A DNA stretch of 64,000 nt from Streptomyces sp. NBC_01775 (GTDB lineage: Bacteria > Actinomycetota > Actinomycetes > Streptomycetales > Streptomycetaceae): assembly GCF_035917675.1 (NCBI RefSeq), contig NZ_CP109104.1, forward strand, positions 3,534,001 to 3,598,000, given 5' to 3'. The position numbers and the translations under genes are program-made. This document shows, one piece after another, positions 8,233 through 17,616 of this stretch. Numbering within the stretch: the stretch's first letter is position 1; every line of letters starts with the position of its first letter. Below the pieces are notes generated by a model. The model did not search any database and was not told the DNA's origin. It saw only the letters and a list, made by a program, of their open reading frames with translations.

Positions 8233-8660
8233 AGATCTCCTCGCGAGGCAAGAGAGGATACAGACGGGTGGGGGCGGAGGGGAGACAGAGTACGGGCGCG
8301 GACCGCTCGGCAGGCAGCCCCCTCCGGATGTGTACCGCCCGCTGCCAGGGACGAAGGCGACGTCACGCGAGGTATCCGCGCGGATCGCGGGACAGGCAAC
8401 TGCCCGCGTTCGGCGGGACGATGAGCGCTACCGATGAACGAAAAAGCTACAAACCGTGCAGACTTTGTGGCCTGAATCGAGTTCGGTCTTGCATGTACGC
8501 GTCCAAACGGTAGTGTTCACGGCTCCCGGATGTGTGGCGCGATCTTTTCGCTCGTATCCGGGCTTGAGTTATGAGAACGTCACGCTCCACTCCCGGTCGT
8601 CGGCGGTCGGCAACAACGGCACCTCGGTCATCGTTCGAAGCACATGGAAGGAGGTCAGGG
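8233..8660. other. Divergent intergenic region, lipoprotein to conservon
   Basis: 428 bases, including a region of lower GC at 8430-8530, that should hold the promoters of both genes. An ATG at 8571 is in frame with the kinase gene but lacks a good ribosome site. No operator or RNA structure stands out. Confidence 0.5.
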
Positions 8661-11246
8661 GTGTCTGTGGACACCGTGGACCCGCCCCGGGAACGTGACG
8701 CGTCCGGGCGTGCACCGCTGAAACCGCGGTTCCGCCAGAGGGCGGGAGCCTTCCTCGACCGATGGCCGTTCCGGCGGAAACTCAACGTCCTGGTGATCGT
8801 GCCCATCGTGGCCGTCGGCGTGCTCCTGGGCCTCAGCGTCAACAGCGAAGTGGGCCAGGCGCGGGACGCCGGCCGGATCGCGGAGTTGGTGCGCGACAAC
8901 GAGCAGGTCACACGACTGATCAACGACATCCAGGCCGAACAGCGCCAGGCGCTCGTGCTGTCCGTGGAGCACGAGTCGACCCGGCCGGGAGCCGCCCTGC
9001 CCTCGACCACCGCCTACCGCCACGCACAGCGGGGCACCGACAAGCAGGTCACCGCCGTGCGTTCCGCGTTCGGATCGAACCTGGCGAAGGACGAGAAGCA
9101 GGCACTGGAGTACATCCAGGGCCTTGCCGTACTGCGCGACAAGGTCGAACGGGGCTCCGTCCCCGCGGCCGGCATCAATCCCGCCTACGCCGCCGCGGTG
9201 GAATACCTGATCGACGGCGTCGGACTCGACCGCTTCTCCGGCACCGAGACGTCCTCGGTCACCAGCCTGCTCGAAACGGTACTGCGCGCCGACGCCGCCC
9301 ACGCGGCCTTCGAGAGCGCGGTGTTCTCCGCGCAGACCAAGGACGCCAACTCCCTCACCGAGTACACCCGCGCGGTCGGCGCCCACGCGGTCTACAGGCA
9401 CCAGGCGGAGCGTTTCGGCAGAATCGGCACCCCCAAGCAGGTCCTGGCCATGAACGGCATCGAGCGCAATGCCGAGGAGAACGGCATCGACGCCCAGTAC
9501 GCGGAGCTCCAGATCGATCCGAGCTCCCTGGTCAACCAGTCGCCGCAAGACCTGCGCAAGGCGATGGCCGCCGGAACACGGCAGGCCGAGGCCCGCCTCG
9601 ACATCACCGAGTCCCTGATCGAGCAGACCGCCGCCCGAGCCGACGAACTCTCCGAGAGCGCCCTGGAGAAGGCCCTGGCCCTGCTCGGCCTCGCGCTGCT
9701 CGGCTTCGCCTCCTGGCTGACCTTCTCCGTCCTGGTCCGGCGCTCGGTCGTACGTCCCCTCACGGCCCTGACCGGCGCAGCCCAGCAGGTGGTCGACGTG
9801 ACGGGCGAGGAACTCGCCCGGGTCGGGGAGGACGAGTCGGCGGACAGCACCCCGCTACGGCCGCGGCCGATCCCCGTCCCGGTCCGCGACGAGGTGGGCG
9901 ACCTGGCCGAGGCGTTCAACCAGGTGCAGGTCACCGCAGCCGCGCTGCTGGAGCGGCAGGTGCTGAGCCGCCGCAACGTCGCCGAGATGTTCGGCAACGT
10001 CGGGCGCCGCGTCAGCAACCTCACGTCGAGTCAGCTGATGCTGATCGACGCCGTCGAACGCGAGGAAACCGACCCCGAGGTCCTGGAGCGGCTCTACCGC
10101 ATCGACCACATCGCCGTGCGTCTCCAGCGCAACGCCGACAGCCTGATGCTGCTCGCCGGAATCCGGGAGACCGAGATGGAGGCCCGGCCGACCACCCTGG
10201 CCAACGTCCTGCGGGCCGGTCTCAGCCAGATCGAGGCCTATCAGCGGGTATCCCTGCGCTCCGAGGCGGACCTCACCGTCGCGCCCGACATCATCGGCGA
10301 CCTGACGCTGATGCTCGCCGAACTGCTGGAGAACGCGGTCACGTTCTCCCCGTCCCACACACCCGTCGAGGTGGTCGTCCGGCCCGGTACCGACGTCACC
10401 TCGGAAGGCGGCGCGCTGATCGAGGTCATCGACCACGGTCTCGGCATGAGCGCGGATCGCCTCGCCGAGGAGAACGCCCGACTGGTCCGCCGGGAGCGGC
10501 TCGACCTCGTACCGACCAAGGTGCTCGGCCTCTTCGTGGTCGGAAGCCTCGCCCGGCGCTGGGGCATCCGGGTCGCTCTGAGCCGGACGCCGGGCGGCGG
10601 GGTCACCGGCACCGTCTGGGTTCCCTCCGCCCTCCTGCTGTCCATGAGCCCCATGGACCCCACGGGCACGGCGTCGGCCCCGGCCACGACCACGACCACG
10701 GGTACGGCCACGGGTACGGCCGAGGTCGTCCCGGAACTCCCCACGGGCTCCGGGCCGGGCTCCGGGCCGGAGCCCGCTCCGCCGCCGGCCGCCGGATCCA
10801 CACCCCCGCCCGTGCCGGTAACCGCCGAGCCCGTGCCGGTCGCCGCCGAGCCCGTGCCCGCACCGGCCTCCCGCACCGCGCCCGAGCGGCGTCCGGCGGC
10901 CCCGTCAACCGACGGCGGCCTCCCCCGGCGCGTCCCGGCCCGCAGGAGCGCGGAGCCGACGACCGCAGCCGACGACGCGGAGCGAACCACCGCCGCCGAT
11001 CAGCCGCCCGCCGCACAGGCCCCCAGGCCGCTGCGGCGACGGGTACGAGGAGCGACACTCCCCATGACCACCCCACCGCCCGACCGGGGCATTCCGGACG
11101 TACGCCAGCCGGTCGACGCCGACGCGGTCCGCTCGGAACTCGACGAGTTCGAAGCCGCCGTACGCAAGGCAGAGCACGACAGCGCCACTCCCCCCACGGA
11201 AGCAGCACCACCGCGACACCAGCAATCCGAAGGAGCCGGGCAGTGA
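8661..11246 (+). CDS. cvnA: Conservon histidine kinase CvnA (nitrate/sulfonate-sensing type)
   Basis: 861-residue membrane sensor kinase that heads a conservon. TM1 is at about 41-60; an extracytoplasmic NIT-type helical sensing region runs to about 335; TM2 (ALLGLALLGFASWLTFSVLV) leads into HAMP, a kinase core containing NVGRRVSNLTSSQLMLID, and an HATPase domain with ELLENAVTFSPSH and DHGLGMS. The last 200 or so residues are proline/alanine/threonine-rich and probably disordered. The GTG at 8661 has GAGG six bases upstream and is preferred to the ATG at 8571. CvnA proteins release the GTPase CvnD by a eukaryote-like sensor-GTPase route and have no partner response regulator. Its stop overlaps cvnB. 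Confidence 0.92.
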   Translation: MSVDTVDPPRERDASGRAPLKPRFRQRAGAFLDRWPFRRKLNVLVIVPIVAVGVLLGLSVNSEVGQARDAGRIAELVRDNEQVTRLINDIQAEQRQALVLSVEHESTRPGAALPSTTAYRHAQRGTDKQVTAVRSAFGSNLAKDEKQALEYIQGLAVLRDKVERGSVPAAGINPAYAAAVEYLIDGVGLDRFSGTETSSVTSLLETVLRADAAHAAFESAVFSAQTKDANSLTEYTRAVGAHAVYRHQAERFGRIGTPKQVLAMNGIERNAEENGIDAQYAELQIDPSSLVNQSPQDLRKAMAAGTRQAEARLDITESLIEQTAARADELSESALEKALALLGLALLGFASWLTFSVLVRRSVVRPLTALTGAAQQVVDVTGEELARVGEDESADSTPLRPRPIPVPVRDEVGDLAEAFNQVQVTAAALLERQVLSRRNVAEMFGNVGRRVSNLTSSQLMLIDAVEREETDPEVLERLYRIDHIAVRLQRNADSLMLLAGIRETEMEARPTTLANVLRAGLSQIEAYQRVSLRSEADLTVAPDIIGDLTLMLAELLENAVTFSPSHTPVEVVVRPGTDVTSEGGALIEVIDHGLGMSADRLAEENARLVRRERLDLVPTKVLGLFVVGSLARRWGIRVALSRTPGGGVTGTVWVPSALLLSMSPMDPTGTASAPATTTTTGTATGTAEVVPELPTGSGPGSGPEPAPPPAAGSTPPPVPVTAEPVPVAAEPVPAPASRTAPERRPAAPSTDGGLPRRVPARRSAEPTTAADDAERTTAADQPPAAQAPRPLRRRVRGATLPMTTPPPDRGIPDVRQPVDADAVRSELDEFEAAVRKAEHDSATPPTEAAPPRHQQSEGAGQ

Positions 11247-11719
11247 GCACGCCGACAGGTAACAGCAGTTCCGAGCGGGCAGAGACCACCGACCTGCGGG
11301 CCGCCGTGGCCGACTTCACCTGGCTGCTCGACCGGTTCGCCACCCAGACCGCCGGTGTCGTCGACGCCATCGCGGTGTCCTCCGACGGCCTGCTGATCGC
11401 CGTCTCCCAGCCGCGCGAGCAGGACGCCTCCGAGCGGCTCGCCGCGATCGTCTCCGGCATCACCAGCCTCGCCGCCGGCGCCTCCGGCAACTACGGCCTC
11501 GGCAGCCTCAACAAGGTCATCATCGACCTGGAGGGCGGCCATGTGCTGGTGTCGGCCATCGGCTGCGGTGCCGTCCTCGGCGCGGTGACCTCGAAGGAGG
11601 CGAAGCTGGGCAACATCGCCTACGAGATGACCCTCTTCGCCAACCGGGCCGGAGCAGCGCTCACCCCCCAGTTGGTGCTGGAGCTCAAGAAGAGCGCCGG
11701 CGCCGCCCCCGCCGGCTGA
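11243..11719 (+). CDS. cvnB: Conservon Roadblock/LC7 protein CvnB
   Basis: 158-residue Roadblock/LC7-fold protein (LRAAVADFTWLLDRFATQTAGVVDAIAVSSDGLLIAVS...), similar to the MglB class that acts on small GTPases. In conservons CvnB associates with the kinase and with the GTPase CvnD at the membrane. It starts at a GTG that overlaps the cvnA stop (GTGA), so it is translationally coupled. Its length is normal for the family and no motif is missing. Confidence 0.93.
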   Translation: MSTPTGNSSSERAETTDLRAAVADFTWLLDRFATQTAGVVDAIAVSSDGLLIAVSQPREQDASERLAAIVSGITSLAAGASGNYGLGSLNKVIIDLEGGHVLVSAIGCGAVLGAVTSKEAKLGNIAYEMTLFANRAGAALTPQLVLELKKSAGAAPAG

Positions 11720-11767
11720 CCCCTCCCTCGACACGGAGAGACGGGTACAGGCACTCAGGAGGGGATC

Positions 11768-12226
11768 GTGATGGCCGCCGGTGAACCAGAACCGCACGAG
11801 GCGGCTGGCAGTGCGGGGGAAAGCGCGGAGGGCTCGCCGGAGCCGGTCGGCCGCGCTCCCGCGATCCGGCCGTTCCTGCTGACCGCCGGCCGGGTCTCGG
11901 GAAGCGGCGCGGCGACACCGCTCCCGGTCGAGACCCAGATCGTGACGACTGAGGCCGGGCTCTCCGCCCTGACCTCGCTCACCTTCGAACAGCACGACAT
12001 CGTCGCCGCCTGCCGGCGTCCGCAGTCGGTGGCGGAACTGGCCGCCCGGCTGCGGCTGCACCTCAACGTGGTCCGGGTGCTGGCCGACGACCTGCGCACC
12101 GCCGGACAGCTGGCGGTACACGTGCCGAACGCCAGGACAGCCCAGGACACCTCCGTACTGCGAAGGGTTATCGATGGTCTCCGTGCCGTCCCCGACTCAC
12201 GGGGCTCACTCCGGGACAGCGGTTGA
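11768..12226 (+). CDS. cvnC: Conservon DUF742 protein CvnC
   Basis: 152-residue DUF742 protein, the third conservon component. The fold is a winged-helix-like domain (about residues 55-120: LTSLTFEQHDIVAACRRPQSVAELAARLRLHLNVVRVLADDL) after a variable acidic N-terminus. CvnC homologues interact with the kinase and GTPase; the biochemical role is unsettled. GTG at 11768 follows AGGAGGGG. The 3' end overlaps cvnD by 53 bases, so the two are tightly coupled. Confidence 0.9.
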   Translation: MMAAGEPEPHEAAGSAGESAEGSPEPVGRAPAIRPFLLTAGRVSGSGAATPLPVETQIVTTEAGLSALTSLTFEQHDIVAACRRPQSVAELAARLRLHLNVVRVLADDLRTAGQLAVHVPNARTAQDTSVLRRVIDGLRAVPDSRGSLRDSG

Positions 12227-12788
12227 ACAGCCGCCGCTACCGGTCAAGCTGGTTGTCGCCGGTGGCTTCGGGGTCGGCAAGACCACGGCTGTGGGCTCGA
12301 TTTCCGAGATCCGGCCGCTGACCACCGAGGCCGCGATCACGGAGGTCGCGGCGGGCGTGGACGATCTCACGCACACCCCCGGCAAGACCACCACCACGGT
12401 CGCCTTGGACTTCGGCTGCATCACGATCTCCCCGACCCTGAAGCTCTATCTGTTCGGGACCCCCGGCCAGGACCGGTTCGGCTTCATGTGGGACGACGTG
12501 ACCGAGGGCGCCCTCGGCGGCCTGGTGATCGTGGACACCCGCCGCCTGGACGACTGTTACGCGGCGGTGGACTACTTCGAGCACAAGGACATCCCGTTCG
12601 CCGTCGCCGTCAACGCGTTCGACGGAGAGATCCAGCACGACCTCGACCAGGTGCGGTGGGCGCTGGACGTCTCCGAGCACGTACCGCTGATCGTCTTCGA
12701 CGCGCGGGAGAGGGGCTCGGTCCGGGACGCGCTGCTGGTCGTCCTCGAAGTCGCCCTCTCCCGCGCGGAGAGCGCCGAAGAGGACTGA
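12174..12788 (+). CDS. cvnD: Conservon Ras-like GTPase CvnD
   Basis: 204-residue small GTPase of the bacterial MglA/Rag-like group and the output of the conservon. G1/P-loop is GGFGVGKTT at about 30-38, G3 appears as FGTPGQDRF (a DxxG variant) and the NKxD position reads AVNAFDG, a common conservon deviation from NKxD. It starts within cvnC. Many conservons end with a cytochrome P450 (cvnE); here a DUF6745 gene follows instead. Confidence 0.93.
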   Translation: MVSVPSPTHGAHSGTAVEQPPLPVKLVVAGGFGVGKTTAVGSISEIRPLTTEAAITEVAAGVDDLTHTPGKTTTTVALDFGCITISPTLKLYLFGTPGQDRFGFMWDDVTEGALGGLVIVDTRRLDDCYAAVDYFEHKDIPFAVAVNAFDGEIQHDLDQVRWALDVSEHVPLIVFDARERGSVRDALLVVLEVALSRAESAEED

Positions 12789-12836
12789 CTCCCGGGCTCG
12801 GGTCCGCTGTCGATCGCGTACGGGCCGCGAGACCCG

Positions 12837-14348
12837 ATGTCCGCTCCCGGGGATCGGCCGCGGTCGCGCGGGTGCCGTTGCCGGTGCCGGTGCCGGACTG
12901 GCCGGCAACCGGATCGCGGAAGGCTTCGTCCTCGTTTCCAGAGGCGTTCTCAAACGGATCACCCCGCGTCGGCCTGCACCGGCCGGGAGGGTGGCGGGGG
13001 TGGTGGGCGCCGCAGACCAGCCTTACCGGCCGCCTACCCGAAACAGGACAGACCCCTGAAGATCCACGAGCTCACCGACACGCAGATCCATGCCCTGGAC
13101 GGAGTCCGGGACGAATGGCTGACCCATGGCCTCGCGACCGGTCCCGCCGACCGCCCCGAGGCCGAGGCGGGTGTGGCCGACGCCTACCGCGCGGCAGGCC
13201 TGGAGCCTCCGACGATGTTCATCTGGCTCGACTCGCCCATGGCCGGAGCCATCGGGGCCTCGATACTGACCGGCACGGCGGCCCCCGCCCACGCTCCGGC
13301 TGCTCAAGATCAGGCCTGGGCCCAGGTCCGGGAACAGATCGAGACGCAGGCCCCGGCCCGAATCCGGGGCCGGCTCGGGACCGAAGCCGGAGATCAGGTC
13401 CGGGATCAGGTCCGGGATCAGCTCTGGTCCGAGTTCGAGGCCCGGGCCAGGCGCGAGATCCGGGCTCGGATCGAGGACGAGCTCTGGCATCGGATCCATG
13501 AGCGACTCCACGGGCAAAAGGTCCGGGACGAGGTCGGGGGCCGGGTCTGGACCCAGATCCGGGAACAGCTCGGGGCCCACGTCCACCGGTCCGTAGGCGG
13601 CCAGCACGACGCCGAACGGCTCGCGGAATTCGACTACTTCCGTGCCCACTGCTCCATCACGGAGGCCGACCGACTCGCCGGCGTCATGCGCGTCGCGCGG
13701 TCGGCGGGGCGGTGGTGGCCCTTCGAAAACGCCGTCATCCTCACCGAGCGCCCCACCGTGCTGCACCGCGACGGCCAAGGCCGACTGCACTGCGAGACCG
13801 GCCCCGCCATCGCCTACCCCGACGGATTCGCCGTCTGGGCGTGGCACGGCGTGCGCCTCCCCCCGGATCCGGTCACAACGCGACCGACCATCGACCGTAC
13901 GGATCACGACTCCGAGGCCGAAGCCGTTGTCGTACGCACGGATCACTCGGACGACAAAGCGTGGCGGGCGGTTGTCGACCTGCTCAACCAGCCCGACGGC
14001 GAGTTCGAGGTGCGCACCCACCTGGTCGACGACCGCGCGTTCGCCGGGGCGAGCCCGGATGAGGTGGTGCTGTCCGCCTTGGCCGGCCAACCGCGGCTCG
14101 AAGTCGTGTTCCTGGCCGATGCCGCCACGATGAGGGGAGAGCACACCCTGCTCGCGGTGGCGACCGGGAGCCAGCTGGACGACGTCGACGAAGAGGAGGA
14201 GGAAGACGAGGTAGAGCTCAGAGCCGAGTTCCGCCTGCTGCCCACGCTGGTCAATCTGATGCACGTGAACCTGGCCATCGGGCACTCGGACTTCTGGTCA
14301 TTCGCCTATGCGGCGGCGGACGACCCCGATTACGTCTACCGAGAATGA
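12837..14348 (+). CDS. DUF6745 protein with internal amphipathic repeats
   Basis: Up to 503 residues. The family core is clear: WLTHGLATGPADRPEAEAGV and LEPPTMFIWLDSPMAGA at the N-terminus, and the GRWWPFENAVILTERP-type segment followed by RLHCETGPAIAYPDGFAVWAWHGVRLP at about 295-345. Between them about 100 residues are built of short repeats of the form (V/I)R-(D/E)-(Q/E)-(V/L/I)(W). A C-terminal region of about 150 residues with a DDVDEEEEEDEVEL acidic run is less typical. The true start is uncertain: family similarity begins near 13056, where a CTG follows AGGA, whereas the upstream reading from ATG 12837 is arginine-rich and contains a TTA codon. The function is unknown; it follows the conservon on the same strand. 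Confidence 0.75.
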   Translation: MSAPGDRPRSRGCRCRCRCRTGRQPDRGRLRPRFQRRSQTDHPASACTGREGGGGGGRRRPALPAAYPKQDRPLKIHELTDTQIHALDGVRDEWLTHGLATGPADRPEAEAGVADAYRAAGLEPPTMFIWLDSPMAGAIGASILTGTAAPAHAPAAQDQAWAQVREQIETQAPARIRGRLGTEAGDQVRDQVRDQLWSEFEARARREIRARIEDELWHRIHERLHGQKVRDEVGGRVWTQIREQLGAHVHRSVGGQHDAERLAEFDYFRAHCSITEADRLAGVMRVARSAGRWWPFENAVILTERPTVLHRDGQGRLHCETGPAIAYPDGFAVWAWHGVRLPPDPVTTRPTIDRTDHDSEAEAVVVRTDHSDDKAWRAVVDLLNQPDGEFEVRTHLVDDRAFAGASPDEVVLSALAGQPRLEVVFLADAATMRGEHTLLAVATGSQLDDVDEEEEEDEVELRAEFRLLPTLVNLMHVNLAIGHSDFWSFAYAAADDPDYVYRE

Positions 14349-14418
14349 CCCCCGCTCACCCCTCAGCGGGCGCCACGCCGATCGGGCAGGGGACGCCCGT
14401 CCCGCCGGGGCCGGCCTC

Positions 14419-14640
14419 TCATGTGCTGCGTGGCAGCCAAGAGCTGGTGTTCGACAATCTGGCTATGTCGCTGACGAACTCCGACCACGCCTGTGGGGCA
14501 ACCGCGAGTAGTGGGTCTCGCGGAGACTTGGTGTCCCGCACCCATACCAAGGGCGCTGGGGTGTCGCAGGAGGCGACTTCGACGCAATCCAATCCTGCTG
14601 AGTCGCAGTAGCTGGATCTGATCCACAGGGGTGCGGTCAT
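14419..14640 (-). CDS. DUF397 domain protein
   Basis: 73-residue protein with the DUF397 pattern: LWIRSSYCDSAGLDCVEVA, then VWVRDTKSPRDPLLAVAPQAWSEFV. In Streptomyces these are encoded beside an XRE regulator and act in BldB/AbaA-like developmental switches. Here no XRE gene is adjacent, the nearest being about 4.6 kb away at 19.0-20.3 kb, so this copy is orphaned. ATG 14640 has GGAG upstream; a longer start at 14691 is less likely. Confidence 0.8.
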   Translation of the reverse strand: MTAPLWIRSSYCDSAGLDCVEVASCDTPAPLVWVRDTKSPRDPLLAVAPQAWSEFVSDIARLSNTSSWLPRST

Positions 14641-14687
14641 GGTTTCTCCGTCGCGTGTGGAATGCCCTTTGCTGTGCGGGAAACCGC

Positions 14688-15263
14688 TCACGTGTCGCCG
14701 TATCCGTCAGGCCGGTTGATTGGCAGCTCGGTGATACCGAGGTCCCGCCGCATCGTCTGCCTTACCTCGTACAAGCACTCCGAGGCGCGTTCCAGTCTCT
14801 GTTTGACGTCGCCCAGCGACTCATCTGCGGCTGCCTGCTGCTCATGCTGCGTAAGCAGGATGTGAATGCGGTGGAGCTGATGGACGAGGTTGCCCCCGGC
14901 GGCGAGCACATCGTCCGGAACCACCATCTGAGCTTCGGCATACACGCTGCGTAGGTTATGGCGGGACTCTTCCCGGTCCTGCGTCCGCGGGTTGGCCTGC
15001 CCCGCCTCGAGCGCCAGGTAGTGCTTGGACAGCGCCTGATGAAACTGCCGCAGGTGGTGGTTGAGCGCCGTGTAGGACGCTCTCCGTTCGTTGACGGCCT
15101 CGCGATGGTCCGCCGCCGACAGATCTTCACGCCGCTGCCGTTCCGTGTGGTCGAGTTCCATCGATTTTGAACGGAGAGCGCTGCGATGTGCCAAGACACC
15201 GGATGCGAGCGTGCCGACGACCCCGACCACAGCGACGATCAAGGCGCTCGTGGAAGGAGACAT
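14688..15263 (-). CDS. Membrane-anchored hypothetical protein
   Basis: 191 residues from ATG 15263 (a TTG at 15284 would add seven). The N-terminal 25 residues form one transmembrane segment (SALIVAVVGVVGTLASGVLA). The rest is charged and helical, with a likely coiled coil (RSKSMELDHTERQRREDLSAADHREAVNERRASYTALNHHLRQFHQALS). Short proteins with this TM plus helix layout are common in Streptomyces accessory DNA; I do not recognise a named domain. It lies 47 bases upstream of the DUF397 gene on the same strand, so co-transcription is possible. Confidence 0.65.
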   Translation of the reverse strand: MSPSTSALIVAVVGVVGTLASGVLAHRSALRSKSMELDHTERQRREDLSAADHREAVNERRASYTALNHHLRQFHQALSKHYLALEAGQANPRTQDREESRHNLRSVYAEAQMVVPDDVLAAGGNLVHQLHRIHILLTQHEQQAAADESLGDVKQRLERASECLYEVRQTMRRDLGITELPINRPDGYGDT

Positions 15264-15284
15264 GGCCAGAACGTACCCGAACAA

Positions 15285-15615
15285 CCGTTGCTGGGCAGCA
15301 CATTGCCCCTGGAAGGCCGGATCGGTGCCGTGTCACGGCGCTGCCCGGGATCGAGCGGTGCCACCCGGTTGCCTCCGGGGCAGGCGCAATCCCTCTAGTG
15401 ATCTGAGTCGTAGGTTTGTCGTTGGTTTGGTGTGACAGCCGTTGACGAGGGCCGCTACCGCCATCCGTATGGCCACCGCCATCACCGACCGTCTGGCTGG
15501 CCGCGGGCTCGACGTCATCACTCCCGCGGCGGCGGCCCGCGCGTTCGTCCACCAGGTCATCTTCGACGGACACACCCGGAGGTATGCGTCAAACCCAACG
15601 GCTTGGGCGTTGGCC
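15285..15615. other. Intergenic region with a possible gene remnant
   Basis: 331 bases. About 15442-15590 on the plus strand reads as a protein-like fragment (AIRMATAITDRLAGRGLDVI, then TPAAAARAFVHQVIFDGHTR) with coding-like third positions, but it has no convincing start or ribosome site and runs into the 3' end of the TetR gene. I could not assign it to a family; it is probably debris of an older gene. Confidence 0.4.
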
Positions 15616-16245
15616 TCAGTCCGGGCGAGGGAACACGCGCTCGACGGCGGTCACCAGTGCGGCGCGGCGGGCGGTGATGGAGGGGTCCACGGCCTGGTCT
15701 GCGGCTGCGGCGGCGATTTCGGGCTGCCCTGCCCAGGTCATGGCGATCTGGTTGATCAGGGCGAGGATGTCGACCGGGTCCCAGACCGGGTCGAGCAGCC
15801 CGGTGCGCTGAGCGTCGCGAAGTTTGTCGAGCTTGCCGGCGATCGTGGCCTGGAGGCGGCTGGTGGTGTTGCCTGCGGACTCGGCTAGTTCCAGGCGGCC
15901 CCACGTGATCAGGCGGTAGTGGTCAGGGCGCGCCGCGAAGTGGTCGAAGAGGATGCCGGCGTAACCGGGCAGGTCGGCCGGATCCAGCTGAGTCGCCTCG
16001 ACGAGTGCGGTCGTCTCGCGTTCGGCGACGTGCGCGTAAAGGGCTTCCTTGCTGCGGAAGTAGGCGTAGACACGTTCCTTGCTCGTCCTGGCCTGCTTGG
16101 CGATGCGGTCCACGCGGGCGCCGGCGATCCCGTGCCGGGCGAACTCCTCCGTGGCTGCGGCGACGATCCGCCGGCGCGTGGAGTCGGCGGACTCGCCCGC
16201 GATGGCGGCGTCCGAGGTCTGGCCAGGGCTGGTGGAGCGAGACAT
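15616..16245 (-). CDS. TetR-family regulator
   Basis: 209-residue TetR repressor. The helix-turn-helix occupies about 24-70 (TRRRIVAAATEEFARHGIAGARVDRIAKQARTSKERVYAYFRSKEALYAHV), followed by a ligand-binding domain of the TetR_C type (ITWGRLELAE, MTWAGQPEIAAAA). It diverges from an aldo/keto reductase, and two palindromic boxes of the form ACCGAAC-N-GTTCGGT lie in the 119 bases between them. It most likely represses both itself and the reductase and is released by an unknown small molecule. Confidence 0.88.
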   Translation of the reverse strand: MSRSTSPGQTSDAAIAGESADSTRRRIVAAATEEFARHGIAGARVDRIAKQARTSKERVYAYFRSKEALYAHVAERETTALVEATQLDPADLPGYAGILFDHFAARPDHYRLITWGRLELAESAGNTTSRLQATIAGKLDKLRDAQRTGLLDPVWDPVDILALINQIAMTWAGQPEIAAAAADQAVDPSITARRAALVTAVERVFPRPD

Positions 16246-16247
16246 GA

Positions 16248-17357
<1,110 letters not shown>

Positions 17358-17522
17358 CAGCCCGTACTCCAAGTTCGGCGGTCCCGGGCAAACGGCGGCG
17401 AGCAGCGGCAGCATGTCCTCCTGGGCGTGGCTATGACCGGGAGGACACGCCGACGCGCGCACCAGCCACAGTGCACCCTGCTCCTCCTGGTCATCCTCAG
17501 GGTCAACCAGTGACGGAAGAAC
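17358..17522 (-). pseudogene. Unassigned gene remnant after the reductase
   Basis: Reading leftwards from about 17522, the minus strand gives an uninterrupted protein-like segment (DPEDDQEEQGALWLVRASAC, then PPGHSHAQEDMLPLL) that ends against the reductase stop codon. It lacks a start, a stop and a ribosome site, so it looks like an internal piece of a lost gene, perhaps cut when the IS630 element or neighbouring DNA arrived. The family is unknown. Confidence 0.35.
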
Positions 17523-17616
17523 CGGCGGGGTTCCGGCGATGCGACAAGCATGCCTTCCCAGAATTCCCAGAATGCGGGCGGCACAAAAACCACTTCTACA
17601 GATTGGCCTGCCTGTC

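Noticed and set aside
12837..13055. N-terminal extension of the DUF6745 gene
   Set aside because: Kept in the feature for safety, but its composition (CRCRCRCRTG, GGGGGG) is shadow-like and no homology begins before about 13056.
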